A DNA stretch of 64,000 bases, taken from Leucaena leucocephala (lineage: Eukaryota > Streptophyta > Magnoliopsida > Fabales > Fabaceae). The notes under the pieces were generated by a model that had not been told where the DNA came from, did no database searches, and was given only the letters and a program-made list of their open reading frames with translations. This document shows, one piece after another, positions 36,733-48,850 of this stretch; position 1 is the first letter of the stretch, and each line of letters starts with the position of its first letter. The stretch lies in the NCBI GenBank assembly GCA_037074615.1, contig CM073558.1, forward strand, positions 6,687,501-6,751,500. Reading direction: 5' to 3'. Position numbers and translations under genes: made by a program.

Positions 36733-39265
36733 ATGCAGACCTCCTATTTCTTCACTACTATACAACGTACACTTGCATCCAAACAACCTTGTTTGGTGCC
36801 TTCAAAATCTCCAAAAGCACACTCATCAATGTCACCGGAGAAGATAGAAGTTTTGAAGTCACTAGAGGGTTGGGCTTTGGAGCGAGTTCTTCCCTTGCTT
36901 AAGCCAGTTGAACAAAGTTGGCAACCACAAGACTTCTTGCCGCACTCATCGCTACAGGCGGATGAATTCAACGATCATGTAAAGGGTTGGGCTTCGCATT
37001 CATCAATGTTACGCGATCGGACGGCCGAACTTGCAGACGAGTATTTTTGTTGTATTAGTAGGTGATATGATAACAGAGGAGGCTTTACCCTCTTACCAGA
37101 CCATGTTGAAGGTTCAAGCCAAAGCCCTGGGGCTATATGGATTCGATCATGCACTGCTGAGGAGAATAGACATGACGATTTGCTTAGAATATATCTCTAT
37201 TTGTGTGGGCGAGATGATATGTTGATGATCGAGAAGACCATATATTTGATATCCAATGGCTTCCTGAGTTTTCTTCTAACTTCTTTTTCTTTGTTTGGAT
37301 TAAGTTTTTGGGTAAGTATGTGAGAGAAATTTAGTATAAAGGTGCTTCTGAAACTATAGTTTATGGGCGGTTTCCTAAATTATAATTTAATTCTCTCAAT
37401 TTTTATTCTGAATTTTGATAATCAGAACAAATAGTAAGGAGAATTATTATGAAGGTATAGGGAATATATTTAATTATTAAGAAGTTTCCAATAACAAATG
37501 ACCGTAAAGACCTATTGTCATTTATTGTATTAGAACTTGTTTTTAAATACTCCTAAGTTATTATTAGATTTTTGAGTGATTATCATTTCATTGTAACTTT
37601 ATAATAATTTCCCCTTTAAAAACATAAACTTTCAAACAGTAATCTTTAAGTTGAAATAATTAACTATAGCTACCAATAGGACTAGATATAATAGGGATAT
37701 ATAGCTTATTAATTATTCTCAACATATTGAACTTGTAGAATTAGTGTTCAAATCCCTACTTGAGATGTTCACATCTAATACTTGACCTTACCTGAAACAC
37801 AAAATTGCCTCCAATATAAAGAATTTATGTACAAGAAAAAAAGAAAAGAAAAGAAATAGCTAACTAGCTTTTGAGTACGAATACAGCTCCTAATGAAACT
37901 ATTCAAAATAGCGAGTCCTACACAAGTCTTTTTATTTGGGTTTTTTTTTCATAAGTATAAATACGTGACATTAATTACTATATAGAAAGTTAATTTACTT
38001 GATTGTTTTAAGTTGTATCCAAGCCATTTCAAGAACTTCATAAAATGGGGGGAACACTAAAAGTGTTGAGACTAGGTCTCAATAATTGGACACTAGTTTG
38101 TGTTTTAGTTTCCATTCTAAGATCCTCAAAGCCCACTACCCTAAAATCCAAGATATCTTCCTAATCAATTTTTTTTTAGAATCCAGGCAGTATCCAACTA
38201 TCAATATTAGACACTAATCCTCCTAAGGGTATATATTACAAAAAGAAGTTTAGCCTATCACAACAAAGTCTTTTCTATACACATGGCATAGTTTAAACGC
38301 ATGACATCATGTTTAAGGGAATAATCTATCTACCAACTATGTCAAGCTTTATTGGTTATATAATCAATTTTTAATTTGCAAGATAATACTCCTTATGACC
38401 CATAATATAAGTCAATTTAAATAATTTACTAGAATTAAAAAATGATAGTTAACTTATTTAATATGTCCTAAATTAAAATATTTTTTCATTTTTAGCTTTA
38501 TTCAAGTACGTAATGAGAGACATACAAAAAAATTTGGCAAAATTGAAAATGAGTGTTAATTATAGTTGGAACAAAATTGATAAATAAGCATTAATTATCC
38601 TACAAATTACTTATATTTTTTACCAAGCTATTCTTCTAGAAATGACTCCTATTGTGGACAAGAGAAAGTACAACATATTCAACGTTGCTTTATTGTAGTT
38701 ATTATAAATTGATTTGCTTGACATTTTACAGCACCTAGGATTCGGGAACAATCCTTATTTGGGATTTTTTCACACATCATTCCAAGACCGAGCCACAGCT
38801 ATCTCACACGGCAACACAGCTCGTTTAGCTAGGAAGGTGTTGATCCAGTGCTTGCAGGCATATATGGCACAATTGCTGCAGATGAACAACGACAAGGATT
38901 GTAGAGAAGCTTCTAGAAGTGGACCCAATGGAGCAATGCTAACTATTGGAGAAATGATGCACACAAAAATATAATGCCTACCCATGTCATGTACGATGGA
39001 CAAGACGCCAACTTGTTCCCACCATTTCTCCATGTGACTGCGACTTGGGGTGTACTAGACCAATGAGTATGCAGACATGCTGGACTTTTTTATCGGACAG
39101 TGGAAATTAGACAAGTTGGTGGGTTTAACGAGCGAAGCCCAACGTGCAAAGGATTTTCTGCGTGGACTAGCACCTAGGAATAGGAAGATCCATGAGCGGA
39201 CCCACAATAAAAAGACACTTTATGCCAAGTTTAGCTGGATATTCAACAAGGTGGTGTCTATATGA
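36733..39265 (+). pseudogene. Acyl-ACP desaturase pseudogene, paralogue of 6301-8534
   Basis: The same two-exon layout is visible. Exon-1 homology runs 36733-37263 and exon-2 homology 38732-39265. The start MQTSYFFTTIQRTLASKQP and the end FSWIFNKVVSI align with the intact gene. Breaks: an extra T in the TATTTTTG run near 37,045 shifts the frame. About 25 codons are missing after SYQTMLK near 37,110. The donor GTGAGT has become CTGAGT at 37,264. Exon 2 shifts frame near 38,830 and again beyond about 38,890. The di-iron words are partly legible (MITEEALP, EENRH) but cannot be translated together. It keeps the family-typical QTML and YLGF words that the intact copy has lost. The Athila-like element inserted about 100 bp after its stop. 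Confidence 0.9.
38389..38668. mobile_element. Stowaway-like MITE in the pseudogene intron, 280 bp, TSD TA
   Basis: TA then CTCCTTATGACCCATAATAT on the left; the right end reads TTGTGGACAAGAGAAAG then TA. It sits about 60 bp before the exon-2 acceptor, the same place as the decayed copy in the intact gene. Confidence 0.6.
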
Positions 39266-39364
39266 TATTAATTATGGCTGTTATGTTGTTATTATATGAG
39301 TTGCTAGTACAATGGTCGTGTGGCTTGTATGAGATTATTATGCTCTCTTAAATTCTAAAATAAT

Positions 39365-40892
39365 TGAAACAACCTTTCGTCCGATGTCGCTTTGGGGTTA
39401 TTTCAAAATTTTTAATCGAAGATTGCGTATAGTTTAACATCGGGTCGTTCTTTTGAAGAATCAAAAACTAAAATTAAATTTTTAAATAACTAAATGCAAT
39501 GCAACAAAGTTAGAAAATGTGATTTGTTTTGATTAAATAACAACTAAGTGCAATGATTTAAAAATAAATTTAAATAAAATATTTTTAGTATTTTTAATTT
39601 AAAGAAATGAATAATGAATGATAATAAGTGAATAGAATAAATTCGAAGGTGATTAATAATAATAAAAATAATTATCCAATTCAATAATGCTAGCAATCAT
39701 AGCTTCAACATATATGTGAGTTATAAATAATGAATTAAGAATTATAATTTAGCTTTTAATCCAATAACCGAGCCACATCGAATTGTCACAAAATATTTTT
39801 TAAAGTTCTAATTTATTAACTACCACCAGAATAATAAAATAGGACTAAGGATATTAAAAATCAATACTCAGTTATAACTCAATAATTCATAAAAATAGAA
39901 TTTAAGCCAACAAAAGACACAACGATCCAATAATTCAAACCACCTTGAAAAATCACAAAATATTCACAATAATCTCAATACAATGTCTGACCCAAATCAA
40001 AATAAATGAAATTAAAGAATAATATCAAATGCAAAGCAAAAATTTATTCACAATAATCCTCAATAAATACAAATAAATCATAATAAACAATCCCAATAAT
40101 AATAAAATTACTCCTAAGACCCATGAGTCATAATATAATTATTGGGTAGAGAATTAGAGTAACTTATACTCCCATTTGAGATCTCAAGCTTATGCCTTTG
40201 TCATTGAATTAGAGAATTAGGATGAACTAGCCACACCTAGCCATCAAAGAAACTGCCATGCTCCCTACTGTAATTGCCGTTGCTACTAGTGTGTTGTGCC
40301 TGACTTTGTTCCTGCTGGTTTTATCCTCGTCATTGTTCCAACAGTGGTGGTGACGATGGAAGTCTGCTGGAATGAATGGAGGGTGGAGTTGGAAGATGAT
40401 GATGATAGATGTGAAGTCACGACTTGTTGAAGCTTTCCCTCTGGTTTTGTTTTCTCAGGGCAGCATACCTCTGAAGCTTGCATCTCTCCCCAATGTGTTC
40501 TGCGGCTTCACGATGCGTCTCCCGTCTTTCTATGTGTGTCTTTAAAAAGCTGTAGAGGAGTTAAATAAAACCTAATGAACGAAATAGCAAGGTTTAGCCC
40601 ATTGGGTCCTATAATACAGTTTCTAATTTTATAGTCATTTATTGTCATTTGTAAATTCCGGTTTCTCCTAAATTTCTAAAATACAAAATCATAATAATGT
40701 AATACCTTTTGTTCTAAAATAATTGTTTAGGAGAAATAATAAAAAATATGACAATTATACCCCAATTAAACACTAATTCAATATAAGGTACACTAATTCA
40801 AATGATGCATATATAATATAATTAACGACCAAAATAATGGCAAAAATACACTAAAATAATATAAATAAATAAATAAAAATATGGGTTTATCA
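39365..40892 (-). repeat. 3' LTR of the Athila-like element
   Basis: It aligns with about 48851-50399 throughout, from GATGTCGCTTTGGGGTT... (near 39,386) to ATATGGGTTTATCA. Confidence 0.9.
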
Positions 40893-40910
40893 ACTCCCCC
40901 ACACTTAGCC
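40893..40910 (-). other. Polypurine tract of the Athila-like element
   Basis: The minus strand reads GGCTAAGTGTGGGGGAGT right before the LTR, the GTGTGGGGGAG wording seen in Athila-type elements. Confidence 0.75.
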
Positions 40911-42540
40911 TTTTGAACTCTTGGGCAAAAATATTACTTAAAGGAATCCAACAGTTAAACTCAATGCAAGTAAACATAAAACTGACAAGGCAAGAATATG
41001 CAATTAACTCAAGCAACCTCTGTCCCTAATCAATCAACAGTCATGGAATGCTTTGGAGCAAAGAAATTAACACAAGACATATAGTAAGATAGAGGAAGGG
41101 AAAATATAATAGAACTCTTATAGGTATAAGTGTCTAACTTAACTCTCAAATATAGGAAATTTTCACTCAATCCACTTAGATTAGTACCTACTATAGGCTT
41201 GTAAAGATTTTACTATCTCTACTACTAACATATTATAGACTCATGATCAAGGGGACTTAATTGGGTTGTAATGTTGGTGAAAGGCTAATGAATGGATGGA
41301 ATAAAATGTAGAACAAGTTGAATGCATGAGTATTAAGAAATAGCTCCAAGTAAGCTAAAGTGCGACTATTAAATGACAACAAACTTTAATCTTCGACCAC
41401 CAAAAGAATGCCTTATTTTAAACTTTATTCCTTGTTGCCAATTTTTCTTTTCTTTTATTTCTCTCTCTCTCTCTTTAACTTCTTTCTTGGCTTTTTCTGC
41501 ACATTTTCTTCTCTTTCCTGTCTTTTCTATTTATTTTCTCCCTTTTTTCTTTTTATATTGGGAATCCTAATTCAAAAAGATAAAGATAGCAACTTTAATA
41601 GTGTGTAGTTAATCATAAAGAATATAATATAACTCATGCAAAGCACTTGTTCAAAATTAATAGAATGAAATGAAAGTGATGGGCTTAAAGGGTAAACAAA
41701 ATTCAATTGAGATTGCTTGGGTTTGGGTAAAAGGGTTTAGAATTGAATGCCCCTATCATACTCATAAATCCAGGTAATAATGTAGTTTTGAAAAAGAATC
41801 TAAACAAGTTCTAGAGGTTAACCAAAACTAGGTAGAAATCACACAAGATAAAAAATAAAATTAAAACTCAATAATCCTTCAAACAAGACTTTCTCTAAGG
41901 TGTTTCCTCCCTAAGATCAAGTTAAGAAAGAAGCTTAATAACACTACATCAAAGGCACTCCACTATGCTAATCAACTCAGAATAAAAATTACTCAAATCA
42001 AAATGTATTCATACATAAACATGCCAATGTTCACATGCATAAAGCAATAAGGATTGAAAAATAAAGCTCAAGGATTGCAAAAGTTAAGTCAAAAGGTAGG
42101 AACTACAGTAGAAAATCGCTCATACAGTAGTAAAAAAACCCAATCAATTAAGCTCAATAGGTTCAAAATTTTTGAATTTTTCATATTTTAGCGATTCAAG
42201 CAATGGCAAAACAAATTAGCAAAAGTAATCCCTCCCCATACTTAAACCATGCATTGTCCTCAATGCATCACTAAAGCATATATTAAAGGGAGAAGGAAAA
42301 ATGATTAAAGAGTCATGAGCTAAAAGGACGATTTATTAAAAAAACTAACCTAAAACTAAGAAATCTTTAAAATGCAACATATTCTAAGAAATTGTTAAAA
42401 GACATAAAGCAAATAAATCTAAAACTACTATGATGGTCTCTCTCCCACATTTACCCCTAACTATCTTATCAAATAGATATTACCAGCAATACAAGAGAAA
42501 GTAAAGGAAAAATGTGGAAAGGAACAACTGTGCAATTAGG
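40911..42540 (-). other. 3' internal non-coding region of the Athila-like element
   Basis: This is where Athila relatives may carry an extra envelope-like frame. I see no open frame or membrane-type segment that supports one. A pyrimidine-rich tract lies at about 41,440-41,560. Another phrase, CCCTCCCCATACTTAAACCA near 42,232, resembles a second polypurine tract on the minus strand. Confidence 0.5.
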
Positions 42541-45500
42541 GACGTCTCTCATTCTCATGGTAGTGCTTAAGCAGATAACCATTGGCTTATGAAATATGAC
42601 CTATTGCTTCATCCACCAGCTCTACGATACCATAAGAATGTACTTTGGTAACTCTAAAAGGGCCCTCCCACTTGGTGACAAACTTCCTGAGTATCAACTT
42701 CAACCGAGTCTTGAACTTTAAAACCTTATCACCTTCATGGAATTGTTTCCTTAGAATCTATTTGTCATGAATCATTTTATCTTTGTAGATTCTAACGTTA
42801 TTATAAGACTCAAGTCTCATCTCTTCAAGCTCTTGGAGTTATATTGTCCAATTTTCAAGCGAGTATTCAAGGTCTACATCACATGCCTTGATCGCCTAAT
42901 AAGATTGGTGCTCAATCTCCATAGGTAGATGGCAAGACTTACCATAGAGCAACTAAAAAGGAGACATGCCTATAAGGGTTTTGTAGGATATCCTGTAAGC
43001 CCACAATGCCTCCTCAAGCATTTTACTTTAATCTTTACTATATGGTTTCACAATCTTTTCTGGTATCCGTTTGACTTCCTGATGAGAGACTTCAGTCAAT
43101 CCATTTGTATGAGGGTGGTATGGAGTTTTCAGCTTGTGATTAACTCCATGTTTAGCAAGTAGAGACTTTATGGTCCTATTGTAGAAATATGTTCCTTGGT
43201 CACTGAAGATTGCTCTTGGAATGCCGTACCTATAAAAGATATTAGAGCATAAGAACTTGGAAACAGTAGAAGCATCATCTTTCCTAGTTAGCACTGCCTC
43301 TGCCCACCTAGACACATAGTTTACTACAAGTAATATATATGAAAATCCAAATGACGAAGGAAAAGGACCTATGAAATCCATGCCCCAGATATCAAAAATT
43401 TCACAAAAATATATAGGTCTTAAAGGTATTTCATGCTTTCTACTTAGACTCCCAAACCTCTGGCATTTATCACAAGACTTACAAAAAATATAAGCATCTT
43501 TGAATAAAGTAGGCCAGTAAAATCCATATTATAAAACCTTCCTATTAGTCCTATTAGCACTAAAATTCCTACTACAAGATGAGAATGTGTAAACGTAAGG
43601 ATAGAGTGGATCTCATTATTAGGAACATATCATTTGATGATTTGGTCACTGCATTGCTTCTAAAGAATTAGAGTATCCCAAATATAGTATCTTGCCTCTC
43701 TCTTCAGCTTATCAACCTGAAACTTAGACATATAAGGAGGTATAAGATTATTGACAATATAATTAACAATATTAAAGTACCAAGGCTCCTGAACAGCTAA
43801 GGCAAAAATTGCAGAATCAAGAAAGGAATCAATAGTAAGATCAAAGGAGTCAACTCCCTCGGTGCCTTTAGGAAACCAACTAAGGTGGTCTGCCACATGA
43901 TTCTCTACTCTATCCTTGTCTCTGATTTTAATGTTGAACTCTTATAGCAACAAAGCCCATCTCAATAGTCAATTTAGAGTGGGGCTTCTTGAACAAGTAA
44001 AGCACAACTGCATGATCTGTAAAGATAACCACTCAATAGTTTATCAGATATTGTCTAAACTTATCTAAATCAAAGATTATAGAAAAAAGTTCCTTCTTGG
44101 TAGTGGTATAATTTATTTGAGCATAGTCAAGTGTCTTAGAGGCATAGGTTATCACTCTAGATCGCTTATCCTCCCTCTGTCCAAGCATAGCACCTACTAC
44201 AAAGTTAAAAACATCATAAGACAATTCAAAAGGCAAATCCCAATTAGGTGCAGTGAGAATAGGGGTGAAACAAGCAAGGATTTTAAAGAATCAAAGGCAT
44301 GTCTACATTTATCATTAAAGTGAAAATTAATGTCTTTTTTAATAGTGTAGAAAGGGGTAAAACAATTGTACCAAAATCTTTTATAAAGCGTCGATAAAAC
44401 ACGGCATGCCCCAAGAAAGACCTCAAATCTTTAAGAAAAGTAGGATAGGGAAGTGAAGAAATTATTTCAATCTTAGCTCTGTCAAACTCAATAACCTTTT
44501 GGGAGATGCAGTAACTTAGCACTATGCCACTATCTACCATGAAATGACATTTTTCATAATTCAAAATCAATTTTTTCTCTTATCAAGAATATGTTCAAGA
44601 CTAAGCAAACAATCATTAAACCCATCACCATAAACGGTAAAGTCATCCATGAACACCTTCATATTATGCTCCAATAAATCACTAATGATCACCATCATAC
44701 ACCTTTAAAAGGTGTTTGGAGCATTACACAACCCAAATGGCATCCTTTGATATGCGTAGGTGCTAAAAGGATATGTAAAAGAAGTCTTATCTTGATCTGC
44801 AGGTGCAATCGATGCCTGAAAATAACCTAAAAAGCCATCCAAAAAACAATAATGAGATTTACCAGATATTCTTTCTAACATTTGATGAATGAAAGGTAAT
44901 GGAAAATGATCTTTCCTAGTTGCTTCATTCAACTTCCTATAGTCTATACACATTCTCCAAGTATTCTTAACTCTTATTCAATAAGTTCATTACTCTCATT
45001 TTTCACTACTGTGATAATGCTCTTATTTGGTACTATATGTACTGAGCTTACCTATTCACTATCTGAGATTGCATAAATGATGCTAAGTAATTTAGATACC
45101 TCCTTTTTAATCACATCATGAATAAGAGGATTCGACCTCCTTGGTGGCTGTTTAACTGGCTTTGACCCTTTGCTAAAAGGATATTGTGTGTGCAAACCAA
45201 AGGATCAATCCCTAGTATATCCCCTAAAGACCAACCTATATCTATTTTATTCCTTTTCAACACTAAAACTAATCTCTCTTCTTCAGAACTACTCAGAGAA
45301 CTGGAAATAATAACAGGCAATTTACAATCATCAGTAAGAAAGACATATTTCAAGTTAGATGGAAGGGATTTCAATTCTAAATCAGGGGGGTTGCATAATA
45401 GAAGGGATCATCTTTGTTATATCAATTGCATTTAGTGTCCATATGGCTTAGGGAAGGAGATATAAGCTCAGTGTGGTGTATATTTACTCCACTTCCTAAC

Positions 45501-48370
45501 TCACTGCCACTAGATGACTTAGAAATATGAGAGTTAGGGTTAGTTTGATCAATAGAAAAAGAAAGTAAATTAGAAGTAAGAGTGGGATTAGAAAGGACTA
45601 AGGCAGTAGTAGAATCGTTGATATCCTCTTCTAATGTTCTAGCACCAATCACTAGGGAAGCTAAATTCGTAGCTCATGAATCAAACTCTTTATCATCAGT
45701 TCCTGCAAAATCAAGAAATGCACCTTTCTCAAGGCTATCAAGTGCATAATCAACAGTAATATCAAAGTCAAAGCAATATGATATATCAAAATCATGAGTA
45801 TAAGAAAGGTAACTATCTATCTCTAAATAATAGACACATGATACACCACCTTCACATGCATATAAATGAGAAGGATAGGGGAAGATAGATAAGTAAAAGC
45901 ATCATCTTGCTTCACAACCATGTCACACCAGTAAGATTCATGCATATCAATCTCATGTAAGCGGTCAACATCATGACATTCAATTGAACTAATACCCAAA
46001 TAAAAGTAGTCTTCATAACCATGATACATAGCTTCTGAAAGATTAAATTTCACTTCTTGCTTCCCAATCCCTATAGTGATAAGACCCTTTTTTATGTTAA
46101 TTATTGTCTCAGTAGTTAGAAGAAATGATCTACCTAGTATCAAAGTACTCTCAGTAAGGAGGTCATTAGACATATCAAGGGCATAAAAGTCAGCTGGAAA
46201 AATAAGACCTTTAACTTGCACGAGAATATCCTCAAGAATGCCTTTAGGGTATCTCACTGTCCTATCAGTTAGGCCAAGCACTACACTAGTATCCTTCAAA
46301 GCTTTAATACCCAAGGTCTTATAAGTAGATTTTAGTATGACATTAATTATTGCACCTAAGTCAAGTAGGGTATGGGAAACTGTAGTTCTACCTATGGTAC
46401 AAGGAATAGTATAAGAACCTGAGTCTTTACATTTAATAGGCAACTGTGGCTTAAATAAGGCGCTAACACTCAACCTTAGTTAGATTCTCTCACTATACCT
46501 ATATTTTCTCTTGTTTATACATAGGTATTTCAAGAATTTAGCACGCATAGGCATCTTTTTAATCAATTCAAGCAATGTCACATTAACCTCAAGTTTGCTA
46601 AACATTTCAAACAATTCATTATTATCTTTCTTTTCAAAAATCTTTTTACTAACAAAATAAGAATTTGGAAGAGGCAAGTCACAAATATTTACTTCATCAC
46701 CCTTAGAGTTAGAAGGTGATACTTTCTTCATTGGTCCCTTTATGATAGTTGTTGCCCCTTCATCATTTTGCACCATTGGTTATTTATGACATTTCTCCAA
46801 GAGCTTCTTTTCTTATAGACGTTTAGATTGGATAGAAGCTTCTTTCTCAGCTTAGAAAGTTTCTTGAGTAGTTTTAGTAGGAGGAGACTCAATTTCTATT
46901 TCCTCATCAACTTGCTCTTCATCCTCTTCATTTTCTTTGAATTGTATATTATTCACCCCAATTTTCTTACCTCTTCTCATTATGATTGTATTCAAAGATT
47001 TAGGATTTATCACTGTGTTGGAGGGTATAGAACCACTACTCTTTGCTTGTTGTTCACTTAAGTTGTTGGAAAATTGAGTAAAAAGTGTTTAAATTATCAT
47101 GCTTAGTCTCCATGTGCTCCAATTTAGAGAATATATTTTGTAGACATGAGTCTATCTTATTCTCTATAGCATGTAACTTAGCCTCAATTTGTGACTTCTG
47201 ATTGTCAAACTTTGAATTAAGTTTAATAATACATTTCACAATTATACTGAGTTCATTACCTCTAGAGAAAGAAGATGATGTCCCTTGATTAGGCACAACT
47301 TGATTTGAGAAATTCCCTTGAGGGTTGCCTTGATTCCTACCCCATCTAAAATTAGGATGATCTCTCCAAGCTGGATTATAAGTGTTAGAGTAGGGATCCT
47401 TCTTTTGATATTGGTTATTCCTATCTTGGTATAAGGAAGAAACCTCTACATATCGAGAACAAGTATTAGAGACAAGCATCATTGACTCATAGTACTCATA
47501 ACCGGTAACTATAGCCTAAGAATAACCCATTGAATAACCTGCTTGGCATTCACACTATTGTTCAAAATACTGAGTCTTTTCTCTATTCAGTTCCATAGAG
47601 CAGCAATTTTAGTAAGAATATCTTGGGAAAAAACTGAAGAGGTATTATACACTTTTCTTGTGTCTCTAGATTGAGGGTCATTGGTAGCCATCTTTTGAAA
47701 CAAGTCTCAAGCAACATTGGGACTCAATTCTCTAAGAGAACCATTTGCAGCGGCATGAATTGAGGGCTTATAATGTGGAAATAGCCCCTCATAGAAAGAA
47801 TTAACCATATCATTCTTTGAAATATTATGGTGTGGACACTGAGCTAAAAGTATGATGAACCTGGTCCAATACTCGTGCATAGACTCATTATCTTGTTGTA
47901 CCACACTAGTTATCTCCTTTTTTAGTCTTGAAGTTTTAGAGGTAGGGAAATATTCATTGAAGAAAGCTCCTTTCAACTAATCCCAAGTCAATGTTGTAAA
48001 ATGTTGAGGTAGTGTGTAAAGCCACTCCTTGGCCTTACCTTCTAAAGTAAAATGAAATACTCTCCTCAATACATCTTGAAGACTAGCTATGGGTGCTTTT
48101 ATGGAAGAGCACACCATATGCATAGTCTTCAAATGCATGTGTGGATCATCACCTGCAAAGCCATGAAATTTAGGTAAAAAAAAATTAATGCTCCTTTAAT
48201 TTTAAAGTTCACATCATCAGTATAAAAGCTATAAGGATCATAATCAACATTAAAATTATTAATCTCACTCATGCTTCTATTATCTTCACCATTATTTCCT
48301 AAGTTTTCTTACCATGTCCGTTATTCTCATTAAGCCCATAATAACCATTATTACCCTTAGCACTATCCAT
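42540..48370 (-). pseudogene. Degenerate gag-pol of the Athila-like element
   Basis: Gag starts at an ATG at 48370 and breaks early. Gag wording continues at 47,976-47,707 and at 47,482-47,054 (YSNTYNPAWRDHPNFRW). A conserved gag tail is at 46,776-46,480 (MPMRAKFLKYLCINKRK). Protease is at 46,473-45,823 with LLDLGAIINV. The RT N-terminus is at 45,374-45,111 (LPSNLKYVFL, PVIISSSL), the palm at 44,953-44,705 (CIDYRKLNEATRKDHFPLPF, RMPFGLCNAP) and the catalytic MDD word at 44,641-44,652. RT thumb is at 44,570-44,283 and RNase H at 44,236-44,033. The integrase core is at 43,381-43,028 (MDFIGPFPSSFG, SDQGTYF, NGLTEVSHQE), with NYVSRW where DYVSKW is usual. Its C-terminal part is legible to about 42,540 (FVTKWEGPFRV). 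Many stops and frameshifts separate these pieces. Confidence 0.87.
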
Positions 48371-48831
48371 GGTTTCTTGCTCTAATTCAAAATACTAATA
48401 GACACGTGTTCACTAGAGGCTACTCTCTCACTATACTCTTATTCATTAGATAACAAACTTAACTCTTGTGAAATATGTCCTCCCTCGACAATAACTTGAC
48501 TTATACCCTCTATTCTCCACTTTCATCTAATATTTTCACAAAACTTTCAATTTCAAGATTTAAGGAAATCAAAGGTAAAGCCCTATCACTCCTAGGTATA
48601 AATAGTAGAGGTCAGCTAAAAAATCTAAAATAAAAGAAAAACCAAATAAATAAATAAATAAACCAAACAAAATGAACCTTTTTGTTGTTCTTTTTTAAAA
48701 AAAAAAATAGGTAATGTAAACGTAAATGCAAATGCAAATGTTATGCAAATTAACTAAAATAGGCTCAACAAATAAATAAATCCTAATTAATGTTACTTGA
48801 TACTTAGTTACTAGGGAACCAATTTCTTGGC

Positions 48832-48849
48832 TCCCCGACAACTGTGCCA
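48832..48849 (-). other. Primer-binding site, tRNA-Asp type
   Basis: Two or so bases inside the 5' LTR the minus strand reads TGGCACAGTTGTCGGGGA. It matches TGGCGCCGTTGCCGGGGA, the complement of the plant tRNA-Asp 3' end used by Athila relatives, at all but three positions. Confidence 0.75.
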
Positions 48850-48850
48850 C

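Noticed and set aside
40911..42540. Possible envelope-like gene of the Athila-like element
   Set aside because: No open frame, signal peptide or membrane segment could be supported in this stretch.
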